A stretch of DNA of 64,000 bases from Trichopria drosophilae (GCA_030407085.1 CM059584.1:64300001-64364000); one strand, 5' to 3'. Shown: positions 19,162 through 31,316, counted from the first letter of the stretch. Made by a program: numbers and translations. The notes: generated by a model from the sequence alone, not told the origin.

Positions 19162-20734
19162 ATGGCGAATGATAATAATGCCCATGAAAATCTAGTAAAC
19201 ACGGGAAGTCCTAATGAATGGGACGCAAGAGAGAAAATTAGATTAATTCGCGATGACATAGGAAATTTATCGATAGGAAAAGTAGTTATTAATTTAATAC
19301 ATGAGGGATTAGCCGATGATGGCAACGAAGCGGAATTACGTAATAGGTTAATTCGTACTTTAGCGATTTTTCCGACTGCTCCGATTGAGTGGTATCCCGA
19401 ACGTGATGAGGTTAACAATAACGACGATAGGTTAGATTCGATGTACCGCCACCAAAGTTCTGATGGACGAAGAAGTAAGAAGAATTCTCAAGAAAGAAGA
19501 GGAAATAATCCTACACTTTCATCAACGATGGTATCTGGGCTTGTGAATACCACGGCAGGTCTAGGTCAACAAATTGCAGTCTCTTGGACGCAAGCTGGTC
19601 CAACGTGTTCTCCCATTCACTACAGTTCATCCACTGCTGTATTTCCTCCATCAATGATTTGGCCACCAAAGGGACCAATGCCAGGACCTGTGCCCTTTAT
19701 CTGGGGCAATTGGAATTGGCCGCAGACTTCACAAGGACCAAATATACCGGCCCCAGTGAATTTCGAAAATAATTACGCAGTCAATGCACCAAATAGACCC
19801 GTGATTGGTGATCAAGATAATATGAATCAAGAGAATCTTGAAGTACAGTCAGTCGAATCGGGTAGAACGACGACATCATCCAGTAATCGAGATTAATTTC
19901 GAACACCTCGGGAGGAGGTTAGACGACCATGAAATCGTCATCGCCGATTAGCAAGCACTACAGAAAGTAGTAGTTCATCTTATCAAGAAGACGGTCGAAA
20001 TCAGGTAAATCGACCACGAGAAGATGACATATTACGTCGAATCAAGACTTAGAATGTCCACTTCTCAGGAGAGGATTTTGTGTCGGCTGAAGATTTTTTT
20101 ATTAGACCTAAAAGACTATAAGGATAGTTTAGGTCTAACTGATGAACAAGTGCTAAAATGTTTACACGGCATACTTTCTGAAACTGCACGACGATGGTAT
20201 CGAGTAGAACGTTCGAAACTCACGTCTTGGAGGAAGTTCGAAAGGAAATTTAGATCGAACTTCGTAGAGGCGGAGGATGACGACGATCAGAAAGATTGTA
20301 TAAGGGAGAAACTGCAGAAGCCGAATGAGACTATTACCAAATTTGTGTCAGAATTTCGAACGCTTATTAGTCGTTTGAGAGAGCCCGTGCCAATAAGTAA
20401 GCAATTGAAATGGGCGTATAAAAATCTTCGTCCCGATTATAGACGATTTATTGGATCCCGTAACTTCGAGAACTTTTCCGAGCTACAAGAGTTAGGAAAA
20501 CAGTATGAGAAAGAACGAAAATGCGACCAAGATGACCGTAGAGTAAGTGGACCGGCCAGTAATAAAGATTGGGGTTCAGTCGATACTGCCAAGAAAAATA
20601 ACTCGAGAATCGCGGCAGTAAACTTTACGTCATCGTCAGAACGATCGAGCGAGAAAGATGATCAGATAGGCAAGAATAAGAAGAGAAAGATAAACAAGAC
20701 AAAGAAGAAATTGCAATCGGTTAGTGCTGTTTAA
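19162..20734 (+). pseudogene. gypsy-1 gag
   Basis: The likely start is ATG 19162 (MANDNNAHENL). The first frame runs to 19896 with a Pro-rich middle. After a broken stretch a second frame from about 20024 carries the retrotransposon Gag capsid-like domain (GILSETARRWYRVER, WRKFERKFRSNF, LRPDYRRFIG), followed by a Lys/Ser-rich tail to 20734. It would form the particle shell. The break between 19896 and 20024 and the stop at 20734 separate pieces that are one protein in intact relatives. Confidence 0.75.
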
Positions 20735-20830
20735 TCGAGGCCCGTGGGAGAAGTAGGACAAACCAATAATGCAGGATCTTCAGGATTAAATCAGAAGAAA
20801 CCAGATCAGGTTTAGCACCCATCTTATGCT

Positions 20831-21603
20831 ATGTCTGGCGTAATGTTTCAAAGTGGAAGTTCCTTGGCCCCCACGAGACCAGCCAATTGGCTAACTCAGG
20901 CTTGGACAGGACCAAGACCCGTACCGAATATGTACCAGTATCCAAGACCATCATCGCCGGTAGTAGGAAGCATGGCACCGCAATCTACGTCTACACCTCG
21001 AACAGATCGAACGCAGGGAAGCTGTTATAATTGTGGACAAGTGGGCCATTCATTTAGAGCATGTCCCGCCCCGCTACGATGTTTGGGTTGTGGAAATATT
21101 GGTTACCAACGGAGTCGGTGTCCTAAATGCCGGTCCCAGCCTTATGAGAATTCGGAAAACGGAATGGACGGGTCTTGGAGGGGTGTACCACGACCCGAAG
21201 AACAGAGGAGAACCCAGTAGAGAATGAAGGTATTGGAAATTCTCGAAATCTACACCAGGAGTCGGAGCTCCTCGAAGAGTCGATTGAGCAGTCAGTACAG
21301 ACCTTCTTACGTGAGACTTTACAAGTAGGATTAAATCCGGATCAAGGACTGTCGTCGTTAGCAAGAACCTTAAATGGAGTTGTAGAGCAACGATGTCCGG
21401 AGGATAATGTGGAACCAGAAGGACCAGTGAATCACCAGTCCGACCCAAGACTGAACCTTAAGATGAATTTACAAAGCAGAGTGGTACGAGCGCTGTGTGA
21501 TCCAGGATCGTGTAAGTCCTACTTTGGTCCGAATTTAACGGAAAGTTTGAAGAAATGGATTCAACCTAGTTATGGATTTTTACGTGGTGCTACCGGTCAA
21601 TAA
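20831..21603 (+). pseudogene. gypsy-1 nucleocapsid knuckles and protease
   Basis: Two Cys/His knuckles are visible in 21020-21140: CYNCGQVGHSFRACP and CLGCGNIGYQRSRCPKC. A frame change near 21200 leads into the retropepsin-like region with VRALCDPGSCKSYFGP, where the usual DSG/DTG is DPG. The knuckles bind RNA and the protease matures the polyprotein. The altered triplet and the stop after 21603 argue against activity. Confidence 0.72.
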
Positions 21604-21657
21604 AAAGCGATTGGTGGTATTATTCAGATCTGTATTGAGTTAGATGTCATTCTAGGG

Positions 21658-23012
21658 ATGGATTTTCTTCAGGACTTTCAAATGCATATTGATTATGAGA
21701 ATCGTTGTTGGAAAATTAAAGATCGAAAATGGATACTATTTGAGGATAACAATACGAATGTGCACGCGAAATGTGCTGCTCTAGCAGAATTATCAGATGA
21801 CCAGAAAACTAGGATTGCTCTTTTATTAGATCAAATTTTATCGAGAAATCAGGAGCAACTTGGATTCACCAATTTGATCTATCATACAATTGATGTCCAA
21901 GGAGCTACTCCGATTAACCAACGGTTCAGAAGAGTATCTCCAACTGTTCTAGAGACAGCCCACCGAGAAGTAGACCGGATATTACAAGAAGGTGTTATTG
22001 AGCCTTCTAATAAGTCCATGGTCTAGAGCACCAGTGATTGTGAAGAAATGGGAAATATAGGTTCTGCATTGACTATAGAGACGTAAATGCAGATACTAGG
22101 AAAGACGTGTATCCTACACCAAATTTGGATGGTATTTTAGACAAACTGAGGAATGCAGGCTGTATCACTAAGCTGGATTTAAGCCAGGCTTATTTCCAGA
22201 TTCCCTTAGATGAAAGCAGTAAACAAATTACAGCGTTTGCAGTTCTCAGAGAAGGGTTGTTTCAGTTTAGACGGATGCCATTTGGTTTGACCAATGCCCC
22301 AGCAACCTTTCAACTTTTGCTGGATTCACTATTTGGACCCGAGTATGAACCCCATGTCTTCGTTTATCGAGATGATATAATCATTGTGACTGAGAATTTC
22401 GAGGAGCATCTCATTTGATTGGAGCGACGGCTACGAAGAATAGTAGAAGCCGGTCTTCAGCTGAATCGAGACAAAAGTGAATTTTGCTGTCATGAAGCAA
22501 GATACCTGGGATTCTTAGTTGGTAAGGATGGGCAAAGACCTGATCCACAGAAGACTGAGCCAGTCATGAAGTACCCAGCCCCAACAAATTTAAAAGAACT
22601 TGAGAATGGTAGGATGTTTTGCCAGGTACATTTCGAACTTAGCAGATAAGCGATTGGTTCTTACGAAATTGACTAGGAAGAACGTTGAATGAATGGCATT
22701 GGACGGAAAAACATCAGCAAGCGTTTGAGGAGCTGAAAGCAGATTTATGTCAAGCACCAGTTCTAGGGAGACCTGATTTTTCACGCCCGATCACGCTTGA
22801 GACGGATGCTAGTAATTACGCATTGGGTGCAGTTCTGACTCAGAAATAAGACGATGGAGAGCACCCAATTGGGTACATTAGCAAGACTTTGAGTTCAGCA
22901 GAACGTAATTACTCTACGTCGGAAAAAGTGTTTAGTCGTAATTTGGGGTATTAAGAAGCTTCGCCTTTATTTAGAAGACTATCACTACTATGTGATTACG
23001 GACCATAGCAGT
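21658..23012 (+). pseudogene. gypsy-1 reverse transcriptase and first half of RNase H
   Basis: RT motifs are TKLDLSQAYFQIPL, MPFGLTNAPATFQ and FVYRDDIIIV (YRDD instead of the more usual YLDD). A TGA at about 22417 separates the palm from the connection region (CCHEARYLGFLVG). From about 22650 the RNase H domain begins (LETDASNYALGAVLTQ) with a TAA after it. It ends at the TTAA where the MITE inserted. Confidence 0.8.
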
Positions 23013-23999
23013 TTAACCCTTATTGGCCCAATTTGTCCGTTATGTCCATTAATTTTAAGTACGGACAACTTTGTTATTTATGCATAAAAAAATCTGAACA
23101 TTAAGTAGGCGGGTATTTCCAAGTGTGTTCTTTCAGAATCCGGCACGAAAATTGGGAAAAAATCACCCCTTCCTACCCTCCTTTTCAATGTAAAAAAGAA
23201 AAACATGATTTTTTAAGGTAATTTTTTGTTTAAATCGTTTTTTTTATGCAAAAGAGGCCTTGACGATAGCTAAAACCACGAAAACTTCGGCTCAAAATGT
23301 TAAAATAATAAAGTTATGCACACAAAAATTAATTTTTTATCATAGAGGGGTTGTGCGACTACACCTAAAATAACACTTTTTATAATTTTAAGGGGTTTTC
23401 TGGAAAAAAATTGTGTCGGTTTGTGAAAACATATCACAGATAGTAAAAAATATCTTATTTTTGTTATCGTGGTGATATATGGATGAAAATCGACAGGATT
23501 TAAAAAATACTATTTTCGATACTAAAAATTGCAAATAAATAAGTTATATAAAGAAGTAAGAGGAGCGTTTATACTCTTACATACTATAGACAATGTTTAT
23601 AACAAAGTTATAAAATAATGTCTATCCATGATTGATAGTTTTAGGGATGAAGACCGGTAGTCGCACGGTATTCATTATATTTTTCATTAATTTTTGGTGT
23701 GGTTGCACAACCCCTCAATGATGAAAAATGAATTTCGTGGTTTCAGCTATCGCCAACACCTCTTTCGCATCAAAAATACGGTTTAAACAAAAAATTTCCT
23801 TAAAAAATTTTTTCTTTTTTAAATTGAAAAAGATTGTAGGAAGGGGTGGGTTTTTCAAAATTTTCTTGCCGGATTCTGAAAGAACACACTTGAAAATACC
23901 CGCCTGCAAATGTTCAGATTTTTTAAAGCAGAAATAACGAAGTTGTCCGTGCTTAAAATTGACAAACAAAAACGGACAAATTGGGTCAATCAGGGTTAA
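23013..23999. mobile_element. TTAA-flanked foldback MITE (piggyBac-like) in gypsy-1
   Basis: TTAA at 23013-23016 and 23996-23999 flank an element of 979 bp. It begins CCCTTATTGGCCCAATTTG; its other end, reverse-complemented, begins CCCTGATTGACCCAATTTG. The inverted repeats continue with indels for roughly 340 bp on each side, so most of the element is palindromic. TTAA duplication with CCC ends is characteristic of the piggyBac superfamily. The RNase H frame is continuous if the element and one TTAA are ignored. No transposase is encoded. Confidence 0.85.
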
Positions 24000-25396
24000 C
24001 GTGGCTGAAGAACTTAAAAGATCCGCGAGGAAGATTAGCAAGATGGGAATTAGAGTTACAAGGATGGGGCTACATCGGCAGGGAGCCCAGCATCAGGTCC
24101 CTGACGCGTTATCTCGTCTTCATGAGGATATTGCGGAATTACAGGTATCTGAAGAAACTCTGGACAGCTGGTATCAGGGAAGAATGGAGGCTGTACGAAA
24201 CTTTCCTTGCAGATTCCTAGATTGGAAAATCGATGGAACGGGGTATGAATTTCCGTCGTGAAGATCCTCTTTTAGTCCCAATTAATGAAGGCGAAGAGCG
24301 GTGGAAGCTGGTAGTTAAGCAAGAATTGAGAACAGAGATCATGGATGGATGTCATCGTGAAGCTCACGCTGGTCATTATGGTTGTGATAAGACATACCAG
24401 CGAATTGCATTAGAATATTATTGGCCTGGCACGAGATACCATGTTGAGCAGTATGTAAGAGATTGTCCAGAATGCCAGAAATATAAAATTTTGCAGATGA
24501 AACCAGCAGGATTAATAGGTGAAAGAATAGTTTGTCGACCGTGGATTATCATTGGTACTAATATCATGGGACCATTTCCGCCTAGCAGGAGCCAGAATCG
24601 GTACATTTTGGAGTTTCAAGGCCTTTTTACGAGGTGGGTCGAGATTAAATCTCTTGGAAAAGCAGATTGAAAAGCAATAGCTGCAGCTTTTGAAGATTTA
24701 GTCTTATTTAGATGGGAAACGCCACAATATCTGTTGACCGTTAACGGAAGTGAGTTCGTAAATCAGACCTTGGGTAGAGTGCTTAAGGAACATGGGGTTC
24801 AACAGGTGCCTACTTCACCTTATCATCTACAGGCTAATCCGGTGGAAAGGACCAAACGAATAATTAAGACAATGATCTCTATATTCGTAAAAAATGATAA
24901 TAAAGACCGGGACAAGCATCTCCCAGAATTCCGTAGCGCCATTAATACAGCGGTCCAAGAGAGCACGGAAGTTTCACCAGCTTTTCTTAATTTGGGCCGA
25001 AATCCAAGACCAGTCAAGAGTCTTCGTCGGAGGTTAGGATCAAGACCGGCGATTTTAAAGATGGATCCGGAAACTTGGGTTGACCGAATGAAGAGGTTAA
25101 GTCCCATTCGGGATTTGGTAGTGAAACATATTCATAAAGCGAGCCAGCGACAGCGTAAATATTATAATATTGGTAGGCGCGTGGTAGAATTTAATGTAGG
25201 AGACTTAGTTTTAAGGCGGAATCGAGTTTTATCCACGGCAGCTCAGGGATTTGCGGCCAAGATAGCACCGCGATTCCATGGACCCTACTCGATAGTTCGC
25301 AAATTATCGCCGGTAGTTTATGAACTACAATTAGCTAATAGAACCGCTAAAGCCCACGTCGAGGATTTTAAGCGATTTATTCCGCGTAGAACGTAA
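24000..25396 (+). pseudogene. gypsy-1 RNase H end and integrase
   Basis: RNase H resumes with WLKNLKDPRGRLARW. The integrase zinc-binding domain reads HREAHAGHYGCDKTYQRI and CPECQ. In the catalytic core, the position that is Asp in gypsy-2 (GDIMGP) is Asn here (GTNIMGP), and the second Asp is Val (TVNGSEF), while the Glu motif NPVERTKR remains. A C-terminal domain follows (VGDLVLRRNRVLS, FHGPYSIVRKLSPVVYELQ). A stop occurs near 24668. With two of three catalytic residues lost, the integrase is inactive. Confidence 0.8.
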
Positions 25397-25424
25397 AGAA
25401 CGATGATTTTATAGGAATGAGTCA

Positions 25425-26239
25425 ATGGACCTGGACGAAAGACCCCCGAATCCCGTTTTGGGAACAGTTGGTGCCTCGGAGGAGCAGATTCCCGATAATT
25501 CTGTCCAGTCTCCGCCAATCTCACAGCCAGAGACGGATCAACCCGAGGTAGTGGTGGAGGCTCCTACAGCGGATTTTCCGATATTTGGGAGCGAGCCATA
25601 CCCGGATTCCCGTGGGCGCTGGGGACCATATGATCGGACACGGGATATGTTTACGCGGGACCCTGTTTGGAGGATTAAAGTATATCCCTGTGGATCGTCA
25701 GTGGGATCCTCCGACGGGGGGATGTTTCAACTACTGGAGAAAGGGTCACCGCATTATCAACTGACCTGGACCTAAATTGAGGTGGTCGTGTTTCAACTGC
25801 GGTCGAAGGCGTTTTCGAGCATCGGAGTGTCCGAGATGCCAGGAGGCCTATTTTAATTGGGCACGATGGGAAGACCCCGAAGAGGTCATGGCATTCCGGA
25901 GACCGACAGAGCCAACATCTGCTAAACCGAGTTCTCCTTCTCCGCCGGAGGATCCGACACCCCAGGTCGTGGCTAATTCCCCCAGTGTTGAACCATCGAC
26001 TAGCCGAGGAGGCGCTACTGAAGTTCCCTACGGAGGTCGTATGCAATAGGAGGGACGACACGTAATCCTTCTTGAAAAGTTAGAGCATCTATCCCAACAA
26101 TTTATCTTGGACTGCGTCAAGACCCAGCGACCCGACTCTGCCGTCTGGTTGGAGAGACTGGCAGAATTGGACGAGCCAGCCCAAGAGATCGTTGTTCTCA
26201 TGGCTCAGGATGTGGTTCTCGAATTTAAGTGGGCCAATT
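25425..26239 (+). pseudogene. gypsy-1 extra ORF after pol, with zinc ribbon
   Basis: The ATG at 25425 opens a 116-aa acidic, Pro-rich frame (FPIFGSEPYPDSRGRWGPYD). After a frameshift near 25775 the sequence continues with WSCFNCGRRRFRASECPRC, a C-x2-C-x9-C-x2-C zinc ribbon. Past an in-frame TAG at about 26047 it runs through a helical tail (LEHLSQQFILDCVKTQRPD) to 26239. There is no signal peptide or transmembrane segment, so it is not an envelope gene. The function is unknown; it could be an RNA- or DNA-binding accessory protein. Confidence 0.55.
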
Positions 26240-26840
26240 AGACCCAAAATTAGTCCAATATTAGACGGGTACTTGATTTACATTTTTCGCATGCAAGTTT
26301 TTCTTTAGATTTATATTAGCATTTTCGTCTCTCTCTCTCTCTCTCTCTCTCTCTCGAGCGATTGTATGTCTTGTAGGTCAATGGTTAATGCCGTTCGAAA
26401 TTTTTTACATGTTTCAGCGACCACGGACCAATGTAACGATTTCGGCAGAGGGGGGGAACAATTTTCCGTCACCTCGAGACCATTTCGAAAAGAATCGGGA
26501 CTCTCGTGCGAACCATTGTCAGGTTTAAGCGTTGAACTTTTATAATTTGTGTTCTTTTGTGGCTGGCGAGAATTATTGTAAAAAATATATAAAAATAAAC
26601 GGATGAAACTCGGTATCAGGCGAATAATTTAGTTGAATAGCGGTAAGCGAATGATTAATATATTATTTTGATGTATGCTGGTCAGTCTCCGCTCTTCGCG
26701 AAATATTAGTCCATTAATTTCTTTTTTTTTTTATTGGTTTCGGTTGCAACCCAAGTAATTAATAAACACGTGTTACTTTGAGTTCTTCACTTCAAACACG
26801 GGTTTTATTTATTACCTTAATACTTCCCTTAATTCATTAT
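26240..26840. other. Post-pol region: CT microsatellite and possible gypsy-1 LTR
   Basis: A CT tract lies at about 26327-26354. TGTAACG at 26432 next to a purine tract (AGAGGGGGGGAA) may mark the 3' LTR region, but the LTR is not matched to a 5' copy. No gene is seen. Confidence 0.35.
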
Positions 26841-27404
26841 CTATGTATCTAAAATAAGGTTACAACCTTCGTGTAGTTCAGCAGATAATTGGGTGAACTT
26901 TACTGACAAAATGCAAATTGAATTTTCCTGTTTTGATGTGCGCTCCAAGAAGTCTGCATTTAGTTTAGCTTTTGCAAGAAGTACGGGTTCATTATTTGCG
27001 TTGTTTTGCGATATTTGGGAAGTTTCAGATTGAATATGAGTCGATGATTTTGATAGCGTTGATGAAGTAGACGACGACCGAGCACGAGAACATTGTGGAG
27101 AATCTTGGTTTGCCTTTGTTAGACATGCACTACAGACAGTCATTATTAATTTGCTTTTGGGGTTCTGAACTTCAGCGAATGTTGTCCACTTAGAATGATA
27201 GACTTGTTTGCAGTTTTCGCAGAATATCGGATTCTTTGCCTCACGTTTGTACAGGCCTGCACAGCCGTAAACTGAGGACATTTTATATCGGGACGGTGAT
27301 GCAGCGAAGCAGAAGAAATGGGCTTGAGACGATATCGCAACAAAAATTGCGGCAGAATTTTTGTTAGATATAATGTCAAAAAGAAGTATTTGTTGATTTG
27401 CCAA
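26841..27404 (-). pseudogene. LINE ORF1-like fragment with PHD-type zinc finger
   Basis: On the minus strand a probable start at 27281 (MSSVYGCAG) leads into a Cys/His finger: C-A-G, then FCENCKQVYHSKW and VCSACL, followed by a Ser-rich linker and a helical segment (ILSVKFTQLSAELHEG). PHD-like fingers followed by a coiled coil occur in ORF1 proteins of CR1/Jockey-type non-LTR retrotransposons. No ORF2 follows, so it is truncated. A host chromatin protein fragment is a less likely alternative. Confidence 0.45.
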
Positions 27405-27719
27405 CGAACTAGACTTAATTTGACATATAACACGAATAAGCTTACTTAGTACGGATTGAAAGCTCCGTGTTGACTAGTGCTGAGAGGTAAGAGGTGCCTC
27501 GTCGCGAGTGATATGATCCCCTCCCCTATGTACAGCACTGTACGCGGGATTTTGCTTAGAATAAGGGGGGATCGATGATGGTCCCACTTACTGCTTTTAC
27601 CGAAACGTGTCGATTATAACCGCCTGTAGGCGATATGCCGATTTCGGGATGGTCTGTAAATTTTAATTTGGTTAATTATAATAGGAAGCCGATGATATAC
27701 TAGTACTTCTTTAAGGCAC
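27405..27719. other. No gene seen
   Basis: GC-mixed sequence with a G run near 27570 (AGGGGGGATCG). It could be the 5' untranslated part of the LINE fragment. Nothing specific is recognised. Confidence 0.3.
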
Positions 27720-29440
27720 GCAACTCAGGTACCGTCGTGCCTGACCAATAAATTTGTACCAATCAACTGCAATCGGAGCAAACAACTCGGTTCACCCAGT
27801 CGACTTGACCGGTTCTGAAAGATATCCGATTCACACTCAACTGATGCTCAATCGTGTCCTCCTTTCAGAAATTCTCAAAAACCTTGCGTGTGAAGCAGAC
27901 CCATGAACCGAAAGAATTTATCGTGGAATGGTTGTTTAGTCAATCGATCCATAAATTCTGCAGCGACCGTACTCTTCGCCGGGTATAACTAAACGAACTT
28001 GGTAAAATCATCCACTACAACAAATATATGTTGGTACGTCTTCATTGTAGATGACAATGGCCGAGATGATCAATATGAAAAGTGTCGATAGGGGCTTCCC
28101 TGTAGAATGTACGAATCCTTCCTTCCGCCACAATATAAGGAATGCATCTGCGAATCACTTTATCAACTTTGACCAATATTCGTCAATGAGCAGCTCTTGT
28201 GTCTTGACACTTTAGAAATGTCCTTGTACATGGGTCTGGCTAATTAGCGTTGCTTGAATTAAATCTGGTGCCACTAGCAGGTGTTCTCCATTTTCTTCTT
28301 TATACAGTAGTCCATCGACGATGGTATATCTCCCTTGTTGCTTCGGTTCTATCTCTTCACGAATCTTCGTTAGTTCTTTATCTTTGAGTTGGCTTTTCCG
28401 TAATTTAGCTCTCATCCCTGATTCACACTCCTCGACAAACATCGTACAAACCAACGAATAACGGCAAAGTGCTTCCACGTGTCACATTTAAACCCCTGAC
28501 CGATGGACAATCGTATATGGAAAATCTTCCAAAACCAGTGTCCATGTGGCGATTTGTGCCGTCGAATCTTTCTTTCACATCGTCTGAGTGAACACCTTGC
28601 AATCGGTCATTATCACGAACGGTATATTCATTAAGTAAACTCGGAGTTTCTTAAGAGCGTTAATGGTGGCTAGTACTTCGAGCTTGCAGCTGTGACACTT
28701 TTGTTCAGGAAGATCGAGTTTCCGCTACTGCATTATAGAATAATATCTCCAAAGCGTAAGGCCGAAGCATCAGTGTGCAGCTCCGTTTCTCTTCCTGTAT
28801 AAATTAATAAATTAATAAATAAATAAATTATATTGCAATTAATAAATAAATAAATTATATTGCAATTGCAAAACACGGTTTTCATAGAATACTTGTTTTA
28901 ATGTAGCGAAAGCATTCTCTTGTTCTTTCCCGAAAGTAAAAACTGACTCTTATTTAAAAAGATCTCATAGGGATCTTGCTGTCAAAGCATACTGAAGCAC
29001 GAACTTCCTGAAATATTCTGTCAATCCAATCCAACAGCATCATATTTTTCGGAGTGGACCACGATATTTACTCGCGTTTATACTTTAGCCGAATGTTTGT
29101 ACGAACCTGCTAAGCGAACGTGATTTATTTTTCCCGTCATTTTTGGAACAAATTTCTTTTAATGTACTTATACCCGAATCAGATTAATATAGCTGCCGGA
29201 ATCTATGCGATATAAATTTTCCCGTTCACATTAACAATTCTTTCGCACTTACCCACTCAAGACTACATACTACTACATACTACAGACTACTACCATGTTG
29301 CAGTTTATCTTCTCATCAGCGGAACACTCACTAGCAATGTGCCCAAACTGATTGCACCGAAAACACTTTGCGTCCTTCGATTTAATGTTGCAATCGCATG
29401 ATCGATTTCCAACTTACCCGCAGTTGTAACATCGAATTTT
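27720..29440 (-). mobile_element. gypsy-3: heavily decayed Ty3/gypsy (412/mdg3-like) fragment
   Basis: Reading the minus strand, fragments occur in the expected order. There are two CCHC knuckles at about 29440-29290 (CYNCG, then CFRCNQFGHIASEC) and a protease motif at about 29215-29180 (YRIDSGSYINLIR). Most of RT is missing. RNase H lies at about 28800-28600 (TELHTDAS, then LEVLATINALKKLRVYL), the integrase zinc domain at 28478-28212 (YTIVDGLLYKEENGEHLLVAP) and an integrase core piece at about 28050 (FVVVDDFTKFV). Many stops and shifts are present. A short AT-rich duplication at 28805-28868 lies within it. Confidence 0.65.
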
Positions 29441-30111
29441 ACTTCTGTCAGATTTTGCCACACCATTCATCGTAGTTTCTCGAGCTGGAATATCTCTCTT
29501 GGTAATAGACTACCCTTCTCGTCCGTTTTGCGCCTTTCCTGCCCTGTCATCAAAGCTTTCCGTACATTTGTAGGTGATAGATATTTTGAATTGATAAAAT
29601 ATCTTTGATACGTCTAATGATAAATTAATTTTTCTAAATATATAGACTTCTGTCTTTATTAATTAAGGTTTAATGTATAACGGGCACCAAATCCAGTGAC
29701 AGACCAGGACCAAAAAATTAATTAATGGAACCGAAAAAATGTCCAAATAATCATTTCTTGATTTATATAATAATAATCTCGATTTATAATCGCAATTTTA
29801 ATTTAATTCTATTTTCAACAATCTTGAAAATAATTGATTACAGCAATTACCACCAGGTGCTTTACCAGGATATAGGCTGCGAAATTTAAATTGTTTAATT
29901 ATGGACTTGTAAAATTTACGTATCCTCGGTATACTCATGACTGATTTTTGTGCGAAAGTATTCCGTGTATACTGTGGCCTGGTCGTTTAAATTGTACCTT
30001 ACCTATAACTATATTAACTCTCGATAGTCTCAGAGCTGCAGACATTATTTATAAAAAAAGTTATGGATTAGTAAAATTTACGTATGTTCGCTATACTCTT
30101 TATCAAGAAAC
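29441..30111. other. AT-rich, no gene seen
   Basis: This stretch may include upstream gag remnants of gypsy-3 near 29460-29570. The remainder is AT-rich with no supported ORF. Confidence 0.3.
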
Positions 30112-30390
30112 TTAAAAGTGAAAGAACCCCCAGACTCCATATACAGACGACAGCAAAATCCAGGCGATTTTTCCGTAAGTACGCCTTACATTGGTTTTCA
30201 ACATGGTAAACATAAAGACCACATGTATCGAATATAAATAACCGAAAAAAATAAAGGACCCCGCACAGATCTTATGGAAATCGGCTTTCGGAGGATTCTC
30301 TTCAAACTGCAGGAAAATGTTGTTCATGCCCAGCTGATCAAAAGTTCTCTGGGCTATAACTTCCGTTAAAGCAGGATTTTGGCTCTATGG
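30112..30390 (-). pseudogene. Orphan ORF with two predicted membrane helices
   Basis: The frame runs on the minus strand from about 30372 after an in-frame TAG to a stop at 30112, about 87 residues, with an internal ATG at 30327. Two hydrophobic segments (CAGSFIFFGYLYSIHVVFMF and IAWILLSSVYGVWGFFHF) are separated by a basic loop (KTNVRRTYGK). This looks like real membrane-protein sequence, not TE sequence, so it may be an exon or pseudogene of a host gene. I do not recognise the family. Confidence 0.35.
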
Positions 30391-31316
30391 GCTCTTAAAA
30401 GTCGGTAATTTGCGATGAAACGAATTATTTCTTACAGCTTTTTGTTTCTTCGCTCCAGTCGAAGCCTAATTTCACCCATATTTTGTACCAACTATTTCAT
30501 TGTATTAGAAGTAATTAATTGGTGCCAAAATATTTGTATTAGTTTCAGGTGACCAAAATCTAGCTAGTAATATGATTGTATGATAGTATTCAAGTATTTT
30601 ATATATTCATTTCATTTTTAGTAATAATTTATATTATAGTGAGGTTATATTTTTCAAATCATGCGAATATAATTTTTTTGTACATAAATAATACAGATAT
30701 TTCATAAAATATTACTATACCTTACATGTACTTTCACTTTAATTACATATGCCGCACAATCACTTCGCGAGATTTTAAGACTGGTTCTGCTGTGACAACA
30801 ATGTTTGCTACTGTTCTCGCCAGAGTCAGTAATGTTTAGACAGGAGAATGTCCTGCGCGCGCAGGACTAGCTTTTGTTGGATGCGTTCATGTTTAGACAG
30901 TAATGAGTGCTGTTTGGAAACTGAATGTTGCTGCCGAGACACGATTGGTTCACGCGTAAACCCGAAGGGCGGCTGACTATGCGTTCGGCTTCGGCCGAAC
31001 ATCAGTCAGTCGTGTCGGAAACAGTAACAATTGCTTTTTCGATCTTTCCGTGTACAAATTAGGCATATTTCCTCACCAGCGATTAAAATAGTATTGAAAA
31101 ATGGTACTCAAAGATTTTCGGGTCTCTGATTACGAATCTGAGCTCAACATGTGAAAATTCAAAATGGCGGAACCGACACGGAGGCCAAAAATAAGATAAA
31201 TTATTTATTTAATGAAAAAGGTTCACCAATCGTTTTCGGGAACCTTTTCGGGACTAAGAGAGTACACGCTCTTTCGTCCCATGTAGAATACGCTATTTTT
31301 TCCCGACTTAATTAGA
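30391..31316. other. AT-rich flank, then GC-rich stretch and one repeat copy
   Basis: AT-rich to about 30760; 30770-31030 is GC-richer with CGCGCGCAGG and GGCTTCGGCCGAA palindromes and may be LTR-like. A copy of the dispersed repeat (CTGATTACGAATCTGAG, AAAATGGCGGA) sits at about 31110-31175. Confidence 0.4.

Larger units (their letters stand above)
19162..26240 (+). mobile_element. gypsy-1: decayed Ty3/gypsy retrotransposon with an extra 3' ORF
   Basis: The order is gag, CCHC knuckles, protease, RT, RNase H, integrase, then an additional ORF with a zinc ribbon. Protein blocks are closely related in pattern to gypsy-2 on the other strand (for example the NLKDP-GRLARW and HAGHY motifs). Stops and frameshifts occur in gag, protease, RT and RNase H, and a 979-bp MITE splits RNase H. 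LTRs were not resolved. Confidence 0.85.

Noticed and set aside
25425..26239. Envelope gene of gypsy-1
   Set aside because: No signal peptide, furin-like site or transmembrane helix; a zinc ribbon is present instead.
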